Below are positions 46,171 through 58,722 of a DNA stretch of 64,000 nucleotides, piece by piece. The stretch's first letter is position 1. The number at the start of each line of letters is the position of its first letter. The stretch spans positions 1 through 64,000 of the forward strand of contig JAURVB010013354.1 of the NCBI GenBank assembly GCA_033002965.1, written 5' to 3'. Position numbers and translations under genes: made by a program. Under the pieces are notes generated by a model. The model saw nothing but the letters and a program-made list of their open reading frames with translations, had not been told where the DNA came from and did no database searches. This stretch comes from Piper betle (lineage: Eukaryota; Streptophyta; Magnoliopsida; Piperales; Piperaceae).

Positions 46171-46182
46171 GCTCTGATACCA
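46171..46182 (-). other. Primer-binding site of the decayed copia element
   Basis: Plus strand GCTCTGATACCA is the exact complement of TGGTATCAGAGC, the plant initiator-Met tRNA primer site. It marks the right LTR of the element as starting at 46183. Confidence 0.85.
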
Positions 46183-46340
46183 TGAAAAACTTCTCTCACT
46201 TTTATTCATCAAACTCTTTATAGTATTTATACACAAACATATGAAGATGTCTTGACTGACAAGTTAGACATATGTCAAGTGCTATACAACTTGATACAAA
46301 TATATATATATATATATAAACATGACTCGGTGCATTTCAC
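46183..46340 (-). repeat. 5' LTR (partial) of the decayed copia element
   Basis: Begins TGAAAAACTTCTCTC directly after the primer site and includes a 'ctttatagtatttatacac' TATA-like region. The outer end is not certain because no second LTR remains to compare. A TA run at about 46300-46317 lies at its edge. Confidence 0.5.
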
Positions 46341-47075
46341 ATTATACTCTTATTATGCATTGTCGTAGTGGGAAAATTAAACCTAATTATGAGAAAAAGG
46401 GAAAATCATTGTTTAAAATACCATCACTTAGAAAAGAAATAAGATAAAAAATAACAATGGGCGGTTGTTCCAGTGGTCACCCACCCAAAGGCCATAAGCC
46501 GTTGGAGCTGGTCATCCCTTGACGCCCCTAGTCGGCCGGTGGTCGTCTGGGAGACAAAGATAAAATTTTATTAAAAAAAGTTTTAAAAATTTGGATGCCG
46601 GCCATTGCTACCGAGGCCAATTGGGGATGGCTAGGTTTTGCCACCCTCGGGCCAAGAATGGCCAGACGGCCCCTTGGCTTGGGGATGCCTAAGACTGGCT
46701 ACCATCTTGGCCGCCAAATGTTGGTCCCCTACATGGCTACTCCTAGAAAGATGATTTTTTATTTTTTTATTTTAAGGTTAGTTTTGACGTTTTAAATAAA
46801 AAAAATTTCTGATAATTTTCTTTAATGTTCCAAGAAAAATCTTTTTTTTCCTATTAAAAATCTCTGTTTCAAAGTCTTCAAAAAAAAAATGACAAACCCA
46901 ATTTAGTCAGTTCAAGCAGGCCGGTCAAAGTCAGATGAGCCGAGGGCTGTTCCGGTAATTTAAAATAAAAAATAACCGACGGTCATGTCCGAAATAACAA
47001 TCACCCTCCAAAAAGAAGGTAAAAACAAAACCCTAAAAGGAGAGAAAGAAAGACGGGAAGGAGTTGTCGGAGAAG
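46341..47075 (+). promoter_or_regulatory. Upstream region and probable promoter of cytochrome c
   Basis: 46460-46740 is a GC-rich dispersed-repeat block ('ggtcatcccttgacgcccc', 'gccaccctcgggccaagaatgg'). From about 46760 the DNA is AT-rich. AAACCCTAA, a telo-box found in promoters of plant housekeeping genes, lies at 47028-47036, 40 bases before the ATG. The 5' UTR is purine-rich (AGAGAAAGAAAGACGGGAAG). No convincing TATA box is seen. Confidence 0.45.
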
Positions 47076-48859
<1,784 letters not shown>

Positions 48860-49394
48860 TTCTTTTCAGACCAGTTTTTGTGTTAAGAAGTGCTCTTGAA
48901 GAGTTAGCGAAATTTTTTGCAATAAACCCTGAGGAGTCAGGTTCTTAAATGTAAAGCTTTTGATTGAAAGCAATGGTATTGAGAGTTAAACATTTACTTC
49001 AAATTTGTGTTAACAACTTTAGATACATTCAATTTGGTGGTTGTTGCCTATATTCACGAACACTTTCTGTCTTTACTGATTTTTCGTCAATTAAAGGTTG
49101 GGTGATCGTTTTATCTTCATCATATCTTATTGTGGGCACTTTGCGTTGGAAATGCATTGGTTGGGCCCGCAGCTTCGATTTTGCGTTTGCCTGGATGGTT
49201 GTATGTCATTTTCTCCCGGATGTAATGTATGAGCGTATGATAGACTAAGTTGTACGTGGAATGAATTATTTATTTATTTATTTTACGAAACCTTCTACCT
49301 CTGTATTTCCTCTTCCAATATCTTCTGCATCAGTGTTTTTGAATGTTGGATGTATTATTTTGTACCCCTAATATTTAAGAAAATAAGTTAGATA
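48860..49394 (+). other. 3' UTR of cytochrome c and downstream spacer
   Basis: AATAAA at 48921-48926 could direct polyadenylation; T-rich sequence continues. The ORF at 48964-49248 has no domain. No other gene is seen up to the repeat at 49395. Confidence 0.55.
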
Positions 49395-49665
49395 TATTTT
49401 TTTAAGAGAGAAACCTAAAGAACCCTAATAAGATAGCTACAAGAGATTGTGACCTGGAGAGATTTGTTATTATTTATTTATAAATAACACCCCCCTATAT
49501 ATGTTTTACGTAACTTTCTGTTTGATAAAAAATTTAGGGTTTTCTCTTGCGGTGCTTAAACTTGAGACTTACATCGTGAAATCTAATTCTTTTCCATCTT
49601 TGTGACATTCATCAATCTGTTGCAAACGGTACACTCTATTTTATATTTTAATTATTATTCATTGA
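49395..49665 (+). repeat. Left copy of an outer LTR-like repeat
   Basis: It aligns by eye with 56812-57058: both have 'accctaataagat', 'acaagaga', 'ttattgataaataa/ttatttataaataa', 'cctaattctt.tccatctttgtgac' and end 'acactctattttatattttaatta..attattcattga'. It is probably the 5' LTR remnant of the older copia element whose RNase H survives at 55240-55790. Confidence 0.6.
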
Positions 49666-50045
49666 TATGAAGAGTCTATTTGATGTTTCTCCACGTTTTT
49701 TTATGATTTATAATTAAGATTTTGTTGTTTATTAATATTTCATCAATGATTAATCATAAAGCATGACTATTTTTAGAAGATTTGATCAGTATACTTGATT
49801 TCAAACTCCACCCCCAACTGCTGGAAGAACCAAGGCCATCCCTGGCCAGTCCGCCATCCGGCCGTGAGGCTTATCCAGGCTAGCCAAGGAAAAACCTTTT
49901 CTTCGTGAAAGGGGAGGTGAGTTGGTCACATTGTCTGGAAAATAGGATATTGATTATTTTAATTTTTGTATTTAAATTAAGAGAAAGTTATGTAAGCAAG
50001 TTTGACATGAAAATTTAATTGATTTGGATTTTGCCACTAAGTTAT
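49666..50045. other. Spacer between outer repeat and inner copia
   Basis: No gene. It includes a GC-rich block at 49808-49890 ('ccatccctggccag', 'ccggccgtgaggc') similar in style to the dispersed repeat upstream of cytochrome c. Confidence 0.5.
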
Positions 50046-50576
50046 TGTTAATATTTATAATTATAAATATTAATGATATGTAGCCTATTATCATACTTGA
50101 CATATTAAAAGAATTTTGGAATACTAAACAGTAGTGATTGTTTGTTTTACCATGGAAGATGAAAGGTCTCAAAATATCTCTATAAATATGAACTCATATG
50201 CTCCATTCTAAAGAAGACTAGGATGTGAGAGAAAAAGAGAGAAATAGAAAATGAATATAGAGATAAGAAGGGGGGGAATATTATTTACTAGTTTAATTTT
50301 ATACAGAATATTGAGACAAAGAAATCTTGTAATCTCAATAATATAAGTCGGGTGAATAATCTTCTTGTACATCTCTATATATTTGATAGATGCAATCTTT
50401 AGTTGAAGTAGTGAATTGTTTGTTGTTGTCCCGTGGTTTTTGACTCTCGATACAAGGAGGGTTTCCACTTTAAATCTTTGTTCTTTGGTTTTGTTTTATC
50501 TTATTTCTTAGACATAGTTTTCCTATATCTTGTGTTTGCTGTTTTTGATCTCTAATTTTGGGGATTTTTTTCAACA
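50046..50576 (+). repeat. 5' LTR of the plus-strand copia element
   Basis: 531 bp, TGTTAATATT...TTTCAACA. It includes CTCTATAAATATGAACTC, a TATA-like promoter motif shared with the other LTR. Confidence 0.9.
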
Positions 50577-50637
50577 ATTAGAGCTGTCTGCAGGAAATTT
50601 GAGTCTCATTTAATCGGATCTTGATTTGAGTGGGACT

Positions 50638-51370
50638 CATGACAGACATTTCCAAGACTCGGGAAGATTGAGAAATTTGATGGAACAAATTATCAATGGT
50701 GGAGGATGCAGATTGAGGATCATCTATATGAGAAGCAACTACATCAACCGCTTGTAGGTACCAAGCCAGAAACAATGTCAGCCGAGGAGTGGGCCTTGTT
50801 GGATAGGTGAGCCTTAGCTATTGTGGCATTTAACATAGTTGGTGGCGTTTAATGTCTTTAAACATACAACCGTCAAAGGGTTGATGGAGGCATAGCTGGT
50901 GTTTATGAGAAGTCATCAGCTTTTAACAGGTAATTTTTATTGAGGAAGTTGTATATTTAAGGATGCCCGAAGGTAAATCGATTCCTAATCATTTGAATGA
51001 TTTTAATAAAAAACTTGAATTTATGGAGATGACCTTTAATAAAGATATTAAATCTTTAATGTTCATGTGTTCTTTGCTAGAGAGTTGGGATATAGTAATT
51101 ACATCTATGAATAATGCATCAAAAGAACAACTTAAGTTTGATGAAGTGTTTAGTGCAATCTTTAATCAGAAGATGATGAAAAGGAGCATGGTAGATAGCA
51201 CATCGGCCATCTCGGGCATAGCTTTGTTGGTGGACAAAAGCAAGGACAAAGAAAGAGGAAGAGATCAAAGTAGAGGTCCTAAGAGCCGAGGGTGCTTTAA
51301 ACCCAGAGGAAAATTCAAGGACTTAAAGAAGGATTGTCCCGAGAGAGTAAAAAACGTAGCGATGTTGTAG
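50638..51370 (+). pseudogene. Copia gag (broken)
   Basis: Starts ATGACAGACATTTCCAAGAC. An extra G then shifts the frame before KIEKFDGTNYQWWRMQIEDH. A stop follows LLDR (TGA near 50806). A cleaner stretch at 50963-51370 has MPEGKSIPNHLNDFNKKLEF and SLLESWDIVITSMNN, typical of copia gag. The zinc knuckle is degraded to 'KKDCPERV'. Confidence 0.85.
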
Positions 51371-54300
51371 ATTGTCATGAAGGGAAATTTAGTTTATCTG
51401 TTCATGATGATTACAAAATAGATACATGGTATATTGATTCAGGTGCTTGTACTTCTCACAAATAATGGTTTTGTGATTTTGTCAAGAGTGAGTTTGGATA
51501 TGTAACAATTGGCAATGGTTAGAAGTGCAAAATTGAAGGTAAGGAAGTAATTCATTTGAAGATGCATGATGAAAGGTAAACTTATTCTCAAGGAGGTCAG
51601 GATATATACTTGAATTGAAGAAGAATCTTACATTTATTAACAAGCTGGACCAAGAGGGCTATAGGATCACATTCGAAAATAATCAGTGGAAGATAAGTAA
51701 GGTAGCATTGGTGGTGATCAAGGGGAAGGTGGTGGGCACACTTTACTCATTGTCTACCAAGGTAGATCCACTTGTTTCTTTGGCCGCTGAGAAGAATGAC
51801 ATAATAATTTTATGACATAGACGGCTTGGTCACTTGAGCGAGAGTGGGATGAGGATCTTACATTATAAGAAGGTTTTGACAGGTATAATTGATCATAACT
51901 TTGGTTTTTGTGAAGATTGTATTTTAGGTAAACAAAAACAAGTTAGCTTCACAAAGGATGCGCGAGAGATGAAATCCAAAAGGTTGTAGTTGGTTCATAC
52001 GGATGTTTGGGGGCTAGCCCATGGTAAATCTTTTGGAGGTAATTTCTATTTTGTTACCTTCATTGATGATTTTAGTAGGAAGACATTGATCTACACTCTT
52101 AAGAAAAAAATTAGAAGTCTTTAGCATTTTCAAGATATGGAAAACCCGAGTTGAGAATGAAATAGGTTTGAGATTGAAATGTTTTTTGTCGAATAATGGC
52201 AGAGAATATTGCAATAAGGAGTTTGACTCCTATTATGAAAGAGGTGCCAGGACACCACAACATAATGGGATGGTGGAGAGGATGAATAAGACCATCCTAG
52301 AGCGAGCGAGAAGTATGAGAATTCATGTTGAACTCCCTTTGCATCTTTATGGTGCCACTGTAGATACAACTATCTATCTAACCAACCGAACGTCCATCAA
52401 GCAACTTAGATGGAAAAATACCGGAAGAGGTATGGATGGGTAAGAAAGTTGACTACTTTTTTCTTTAAGGTCTTTGGTTGTATTGCATATGCACATGTTG
52501 ACAAGGAATCAAGAAAGAAGCTTGATTCAAAATCCCTCAAGTGTGTATTTCTTGGATATGGGGGTGACGAGTATGGTTACCGGATGTGGTATTTCCAGAA
52601 TAACAAGGTGTTTTGAAGTCAAGATGTTGTATTTAATGAAGAGTGCATGTACAAAGATAGGAAGAATGAAAAGATTGAGGAGTCCAAAGAAAAAGAGTAT
52701 GTGGAGCTTGATGAGACAGATGAAGAGATACTAAGTGATGAAAACCAAGAATTTGTTCCAAGTGATGGGGAACAATTATCTTCTAAGAAGACCGAACAAG
52801 AAGGTGAGTCACATGCTAATCAACCAAATGATGATGAATCAGATTCTGAATATTCTGATGCACAAGTTGAAATTGATGACTCAGAGCCACTACAATAGAT
52901 AGTTGTTTCTCCCAAACCAAGAAGGAGCACAAGGGTCAGGAAGCCTACTCAGAAATTAAATTTAATTGTACAACATGTTTTGTATACTGATGTAGGAGAA
53001 TCTAAGTCCTATAATGAAACCATGAGTGATAAAGCTTATCTTAAGTGGGAGTTGGCCATGAAAGATGAGATGTCATCATTAGAAAAGAATCATACATGGG
53101 AGTTAGTAAAGTTGCCACCAAAAAAGAAGGCTCTACAAAACAAGTGGATTTATTGGGTCAAGTCCAAAACCGGTGGTGTACAAAGGTATAAGGCAAAACT
53201 TGTGGTGAAAAGTTTTGGTCAAATAGAAGGAATTGATTTTCATGATATATTTGCACCTGTTGTAAAAATGACTTCTATTAGAATTATTTTGAGTATTGTG
53301 GCTATAAAGGGATTGTATTTAGAATACTTTGATATAAATACAGCTTTCCTTCATGGTGATTTGGAGGAGGAGATCTATATAGAATAGCCAAAAGGTTTTG
53401 AAGTCAAAGGTAAAGAAAATATGGTGTGTAAATCGAAGAGGAGTTTATATGGACTCAAACAAGCACCAAGACAGGGGTATTTGAAATTTGACAAGTTAAT
53501 GTTAGATAATAGATTTGCTAGTAGCAATTAGGATCACTGTGTATATCTACACAAGTTTAATGATGACAATTACATTATTTTAACTTTGTATGTGACATGC
53601 TTGTAGCAAAGACTTGTATGGAGAAAATTTTTAATCTTAAGATGAGGTTAGCCAAGAGTTTTCCAATAAAGGACCTGGGTGAAGTAAAAAACTTCTTGGG
53701 ATGCAAATTACCCAAAAAAGAAGAGCAAGAAGTTGATGTTATCTCAAGAAGGGTATGTGAAGAAAGTTCTTGAGAGATTCAATATGAACGAATCTAAGCC
53801 GGTGACTACCACTTTGGATAGTAAATTACAATTGTTAAAAGAACAAGGTGCTAAGAGTGATGAGGATAAAGCTTACATGAAAACGGCGCCTTATGCTTCA
53901 ACTATTGGAAGTTTTATGTATGCTATGCTGAGTACAAGACCAGATATTACACATGCAGTGGGTGTATTGAGCAGATTCATGAAAAACCCAGGAAAAGAAC
54001 ATTGGAAGGTAGTGAAATGAATTTTCAGGTACTTGAAAGGAACTTCTAATTTTTGTTTGTGTATTGAGGGTGATAATATTGATGTGCAAGGTTATGTGGA
54101 CTCAGACCATGCTGGAAATAGAGACAATGGCAGGAGTACATTAGGATACATCTTCACAGTTGGTGGAACCGCGGTAAGTTGGGTTTCCAAATTGCAAAAG
54201 TTAGTTGCTCGATCTAAACTGAGGTTGAATATGTGGCTTCTATAGAAGCTAGCAAAGAGTATATTTGGATTAAAACTTTAATGAATGAGTTAAGTTTTAA

Positions 54301-54560
54301 TGGGGTTGATTGCAGGTTGTAGAGTGATAGTCAAAGTGCAATCCATTTAGCCAAGAACTCAGCATTTCATTCTAGGACCAAGTATATTCGGTTAAGGTAC
54401 CATTTTATTAGATCTTTGTTAGAAGAAGGTAAATTAAAGTTGGAGAAGATAGATGGCAAATAGAATTCGGCAGACATGCTGACCAAACCGGTGGAGGGAC
54501 AAAAGTTGAGTTTTTGCTCAACTTTGGTGAACTTGCACTAACATGCACGTGAAGGAATTA
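51371..54560 (+). pseudogene. Copia pol (broken): protease, integrase, RT, RNase H
   Basis: Protease TWYIDSGACTSHK then a stop (about 51425-51465). GAG-pre-integrase CEDCILGKQKQVSF (about 51910). Integrase LVHTDVWGL, FVTFIDDFSRKT and PQHNGMVERMNKT (51985-52300). FGCIAYAHV (about 52470). RT WELAMKDEMSSLEKNHTWEL to FDINTAFLHGDLEEEIYIE then TAG (53047-53387). The YVDD box region is damaged (about 53585-53610 reads LYVTCL, with a frameshift). RNase H GYVDSDHAGNRDNGRSTLGY (54090-54150). At least ten disruptions. No product is possible. Confidence 0.9.
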
Positions 54561-54613
54561 TGTGACAAACAAGTGGAGGAAGAATCAGGATTCGTGTGTT
54601 CCAATCGGATTCC

Positions 54614-54624
54614 AAGTGGGAGAT
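54614..54624 (+). other. Polypurine tract of the plus-strand copia element
   Basis: AAGTGGGAGAT ends directly at the 3' LTR start (TGTTAATATT). It is the same motif as in the young minus-strand copia element. Confidence 0.88.
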
Positions 54625-55148
54625 TGTTAATATTTGTAATTATGAATATTAATGATATGTAGCCCATTGTCACACTTGGAATACTAAAGGAATCTCGGGA
54701 TACCAAATAGAGGTGACTGTTTGTTTTACCATGGAAGATGAAGGGCCTCAAAACATCTCTATAAATATGAACTCATTTGCCTCATTCTAAAGAAGATAGG
54801 ATGTGAGAGAAAAGAGAGAAATAGAAAAGGAATATAGAGATAAAAAGAGGGAAAACTATTATTTACTAGTTTAATCTTATACAGAGTATTGAGATAGAGA
54901 AATCTTGTAATCTCAATAGTATAAGTTGGGTCTTTTGTACATCTCTATATGTTTGATAGTTGTAATCTTTAGTTAAAGTAGTGAATTGTTCGTTGTTGTC
55001 TTGTCGTTTTTGACTCTTGATACAAGGAAGGTTTTCCACGTTAAATCTTTGTTCTTTTGCTTTTGTTTTATCTTATTTCTCAGACATTATTTTTCTATAT
55101 CTTGTATTTGTTGTTGTTGATCTCTAATTTTGGGAATTTTTATCAACA
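54625..55148 (+). repeat. 3' LTR of the plus-strand copia element
   Basis: 524 bp, partner of 50046-50576. There are numerous substitutions and small indels (for example a missing 'gaataatcttc' segment), so the element is clearly older than the minus-strand copia at 27 kb. Confidence 0.9.
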
Positions 55149-55199
55149 CATATGGTAGTGGTGAATGGGAAAAATGTGATGTGCAGAGCATCACGTAAA

Positions 55200-55790
55200 A
55201 ACATGGCCTTTGACTCTGGAAGGACAAAATATGACTAGAATCCATAAGCTAGTGAAGTTGATAGGTTGATGTATATGCATTCGACAAGATATAGTACACT
55301 GAATAGATATCAATCTAATTCAAGTCTAGTATATTGAGATTATGTGAAAAAGATCTTCAGATTTTTCAAAGGCATTGTGGATTATTCTCTTTCGTATATA
55401 GGTACAAATTTGGAGTTGATTAGTCTGACGGTTTAGAGTATTACAAATCTACTTCAAATTTCTTTTGATGAATGGGGAACTTCTTTTATGAACCATGGAG
55501 GGAGAATTTGTATCTACTACCACTGTAGTGCAAGAAAGTATTTGGTTGAGGCATTTTCTACATCATTTGAAAATTATAACTTCATACTTACATCTTCTGA
55601 TTATCTTTTGCAATAAGCTGACTACAATAACTTGCATAAAGGATTTTCAATATCATAGTAAAACCAAATACATTGATATCAAATTTAATTTTATCAAAGG
55701 CATAGTCTAACCAAAGTTACATAATCTAGTTGCACGTGATCTATATGACTCTCATAACAAAGTGATGAAATTATATCCTTAGATTTTATG
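55200..55790 (+). pseudogene. RNase H relic of the outer, older copia element
   Basis: Translation in pieces gives VDRLMYMHSTRY, KKIFRFFKGIVDYSLSY, EGEFVSTTTVVQESIWLRHFLHHL and KTKYIDIKFNFIKG (the last two in 55495-55710). These match the copia RNase H signature with A-E-(Y/F)-x-(A/S) and K-x-(K/R)-x-I-D-I-x-(F/Y). Stops and shifts abound. It directly follows the right LTR of the inner element, which suggests the inner copia inserted into this older one. Confidence 0.75.
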
Positions 55791-56811
55791 TAATTCAATG
55801 GACATTGTTCTATTTTTTTCTATTATTTAAGAATGAGATTTATTTTTCACTTCACAATTGTAATTATACTAACACACGATGAATAATATGTAAAATGAGA
55901 TGAATGCCTCTTCGCTAAGTACTCGCTTTATTGCTATAGAGCAATGATAGATGAGATATCAATACTTTGAGGTACAAATGTCGCCTTGATGTTGATCAAG
56001 ATGAAACTATATTCTACCCCACAATCGTAAATCCCATTGATAGTTAGACGTGAGACTTTAGCTAATCACAATATTGATGTAAGTATACTAAGTGTTTCAC
56101 ATCAATTACTATAGAGTAATGATTGGACTAAGATCTATATGATATTGATTATAGACATACTTTTATAAGCCATATTCTTTTTGACTATGAAATCCACTAT
56201 GCATGTGATTAATACTTTTTCAACCATGAAGATAGTGGAAGAATGAATCATACTTCTTAGTTGAATGGGATCCTCAAAATAGTTTTTTCCCCTTTACATC
56301 CATATACTTTCAATTATATTTGAGATGATAAAATCATATAATTTTCTCTTTAATTATAACTAATTCAGTGACAAGGGACATGTCTAAGAAAGTCAGCATT
56401 TTAGTCAGTCAAAAAGAATAATGTGAAAGGAAGATTATTTTACTCTATACAAATCAAAACAATTATTGCACTAACAATAAGCTACATAATATGGGCATTG
56501 GGTGTGAATTAAAATTTTTAATTGAGGGATACTAGAACTTCACTAATAGTCTAGGGGATAATGAGTACTTGACAACTCCTATATTATCCCGAACAAATGC
56601 ATAGTTGTAGCGTTAGTTTTCTTGTATGCCTTGTTTTCCATATAATCAAGTCTATAAAGCACTATCACACACATAATGTGCAAGTGGAAAAATTTGCCAT
56701 ATACACATGATTTGGTAATGTTCTAGTTCCTACATTGTGCAAGTGAAAAATATTGGATGTACCATTGAAGATGTTTAGCATTTGAAAAAGATCACAAATA
56801 AAATTGATTTC
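55791..56811. other. Non-coding part of the outer copia relic
   Basis: No gene. AT-rich; two copies of a 'tattgctatagagcaatgat / attactatagagtaatgat' phrase (55930 and 56104) suggest LTR or leader material of the outer element. Confidence 0.45.
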
Positions 56812-57060
56812 TCTTATTTTAAAGGATAACCTAAGAAACCCTAATAAGATAATTACAAGAGAATATGACTAGAAGAGAAGTGCTATTGCTTATTGATAAA
56901 TAATATCCCCTAGGGTGCTTATAATTGGGATTTAGATTGTGAAACCTAATTCTTCTCCATCTTTGTGACGAGAATTAATCTGTGAGAATATCGTGATCCA
57001 ATCCATCAATCCTTTGCTAAGGTACACACTCTATTTTATATTTTAATTAATTATTCATTG
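56812..57060 (+). repeat. Right copy of the outer LTR-like repeat
   Basis: Partner of 49395-49665, in the same orientation, as expected for LTRs of one element enclosing the nested copia. Extent by eye. Confidence 0.6.
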
Positions 57061-57734
57061 ACAATTGCGTGGCAAAAAGTTGGCTTTCTGCCACGAACAT
57101 GTTCAAGAGTAACATCGACCTGAAATAGGACTTATATTACAACGTACCATATTGTGAACAAATGTATAGCGTTAGAAACTTTTATCCCCTCAATTTTTCA
57201 ATATCAGTCACTTGCCAGTTACACAATTCCAAGACACCCAAGTAGATGAGACAAGACTTGACCAGTGGCAAAGAACTTCAAGGTAGAAAGCAAAATCAAA
57301 ATTAATTCAAGGAAGAAAGCTAAATCAAAATTACGCGCATCTACCATGAACAGAGAATCCACCAAATACCCCCTGTTACTGTCAAGTGCCTAAGAAGTCC
57401 TAGCTTTGTACGCTCGTAACGTTCCTTTATTTGTATGCTACTGCTGTGAAGGATGGCGGAGAACAGGAATATGAAAAAGCATTTAATACTATCAAAATTT
57501 GCTTCCTATTATTGTGCTAATGATGAAAAAACCAGTGAAGAGACAAACTACAAACTACAAAGGTTCATCAGGGATTAGAAGAATCGCAACTAAGTACACA
57601 TTTATATTCAAAAGGGCAAAAAAAATGTGCCCAAATCATTTAATTGTGATTCATAACTGCTTTTCCTGATCTTCACACAAAATCATGTTAACAGTTTTTA
57701 GATGACGTGATTGACAACTTCACCTTAACTCCAC
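57061..57734. other. Non-coding stretch
   Basis: No ORF or exon recognised. It could include the 3' UTR of the minus-strand exon pair at 57735-57991. Confidence 0.45.
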
Positions 57735-57991
57735 CTAAACCTTACGATTGTGGGAGATAAAATTGAGCACTTGCCAAGCAAATTCATCTGGAACATCTTC
57801 CTGCATTATAATGGATAATAAATTTAGTCAACCTCAAGTCACTAGGCCGTTGGTTTGTACACTTGAAAATGTCATCAATCTAGAGAAATGTTTTGAAAAC
57901 AAAAACTAAATTGCCAACCTATATGACATGCCCTGTATGGCGAACCACCACCATTTGAAACTTCCCTTGCATTTGACCAATCGTGAGCAAC
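57735..57991 (-). CDS. Possible last two exons of an unrecognised minus-strand gene
   Basis: On the minus strand, exon 57919-57991 (acceptor TTCATAG|GTT, donor ATATAG|GTTGGC) reads VAHDWSNAREVSNGGGSPYR then ACHI. After an intron with acceptor GCAGGAAG|AT, exon 57735-57796 reads DVPDEFAWQVLNFISHNRKV and stops. Phases fit exactly (73 and 62 bases), and the composition looks protein-like with Trp, Gly-rich turn and acidic residues. I do not recognise the protein. Upstream exons (above 57991) are not found, so it may be the end of a decayed gene or one whose other exons I cannot see. The acceptor for the last exon is 4 bases beyond a stronger CAG, which is a weakness. Confidence 0.4.
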
Positions 57992-58722
57992 CTATGAACA
58001 ATTGAATAATATCAATATGACAAACAAATGAACTGCTATTCATGCTCTAAACAAAATAATTGACTAAAGAAACCTATATTTCAAAATCTTGTGAGAAGAT
58101 GTAATTCCACCATCAAGTTACATTAATGAGAAAGAAATGTAATTATGGATGTTGATTGTATGACAGGCAGCAATGATCTCAGTTTATTACATAAGGAATT
58201 TACTAGAGTTACCATAAGGCAATTTCACCTCTACAACCTCACCACAGACCCCAGAAACCCAACATGGAATCATCACAGTTCAGCACACATTAAGTAAAAA
58301 GGTCTTCACAGTGGATTTGGGTGAATTTGGTAGGTGACCCACTCATGAGCCATGACAAACTAAAAGTAATATATGAATGTTATTTACTTTCAGTCCTTGC
58401 AGTACATATTCTCACTAGTCTTGTCATGCAAACAAGATCAAGTCACATGATTTTCATCGGGATGCCTAGGTCTAACTATTTACTTGCTATCTATATATAT
58501 ATATCCAACGGTTCTCGAGCTGTGCTGCAGCACTTGGCCGTTTAAAAACCATCCAATGGTTGACGAGCCGCACCTACTTCCCGGCCTTTCCCATTTTCCT
58601 TATTCTTCCTCTCCCTTCTCGTTCCTCCATTTTTTCGGTCTTCCAGAAGCCTTCATATTTGATATCTTGTTGTTGTTGTTGATGGTGGTGGTGTGTATGT
58701 AGTAGGGGAAGGGGTGGGATCG
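57992..58722. other. Non-coding stretch before the PSI-like pseudogene
   Basis: A short TA run at 58492-58503. CT-rich sequence at 58580-58640 ('ttattcttcctctcccttctcg') resembles a plant 5' UTR and probably belonged to the PSI-like gene copy. ORFs at 58321-58545 and 58484-58702 are not convincing. Confidence 0.45.

Larger units (their letters stand above)
41960..46182 (-). pseudogene. Decayed Ty1/copia gag-pol
   Basis: Right to left: gag UBN2 core (45275-45766, WPVLKHKMAQTSLEQEV, LNCLENCNSLDEYMLSFKT); protease W.PDSGVSSHVSG (about 44985); GAG-pre-integrase and integrase core in pieces (44150-44760); integrase C-terminus ERQHRSIVKTGLTQLF to FGCLCHPCL (43710-44123); linker; [15 protein letters not shown] and DKLKARLVA (43058-43312), further RT in pieces (42380-43050); and RNase H SIEAEYRAM-like, WITYLLHDL (42005-42256). 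Many stops and frameshifts. The last recognisable residues TKHIEIDYH lie at about 41990, so the 3' end and 3' LTR are missing. Confidence 0.85.
50046..55148 (+). mobile_element. Dead Ty1/copia element with both LTRs (5.1 kb)
   Basis: LTRs at 50046-50576 (531 bp) and 54625-55148 (524 bp) both start TGTTAATATTT and end TCAACA. A polypurine tract AAGTGGGAGAT precedes the right LTR. Gag and pol run rightward but contain many stops and frameshifts. The flanks GTTAT (50041-50045) and CATAT (55149-55153) do not match, so the ends may come from different insertions or have mutated. The primer site is not clear (ATTAGAGCTG after the LTR). Confidence 0.92.

Noticed and set aside
47064..47075. Upstream TTG start for cytochrome c
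   Set aside because: The family begins at the ATG at 47076, and plant nuclear genes do not normally start at TTG.
48964..49248. 94-codon ORF after cytochrome c
   Set aside because: Lies in the 3' region, T-rich, no domain.
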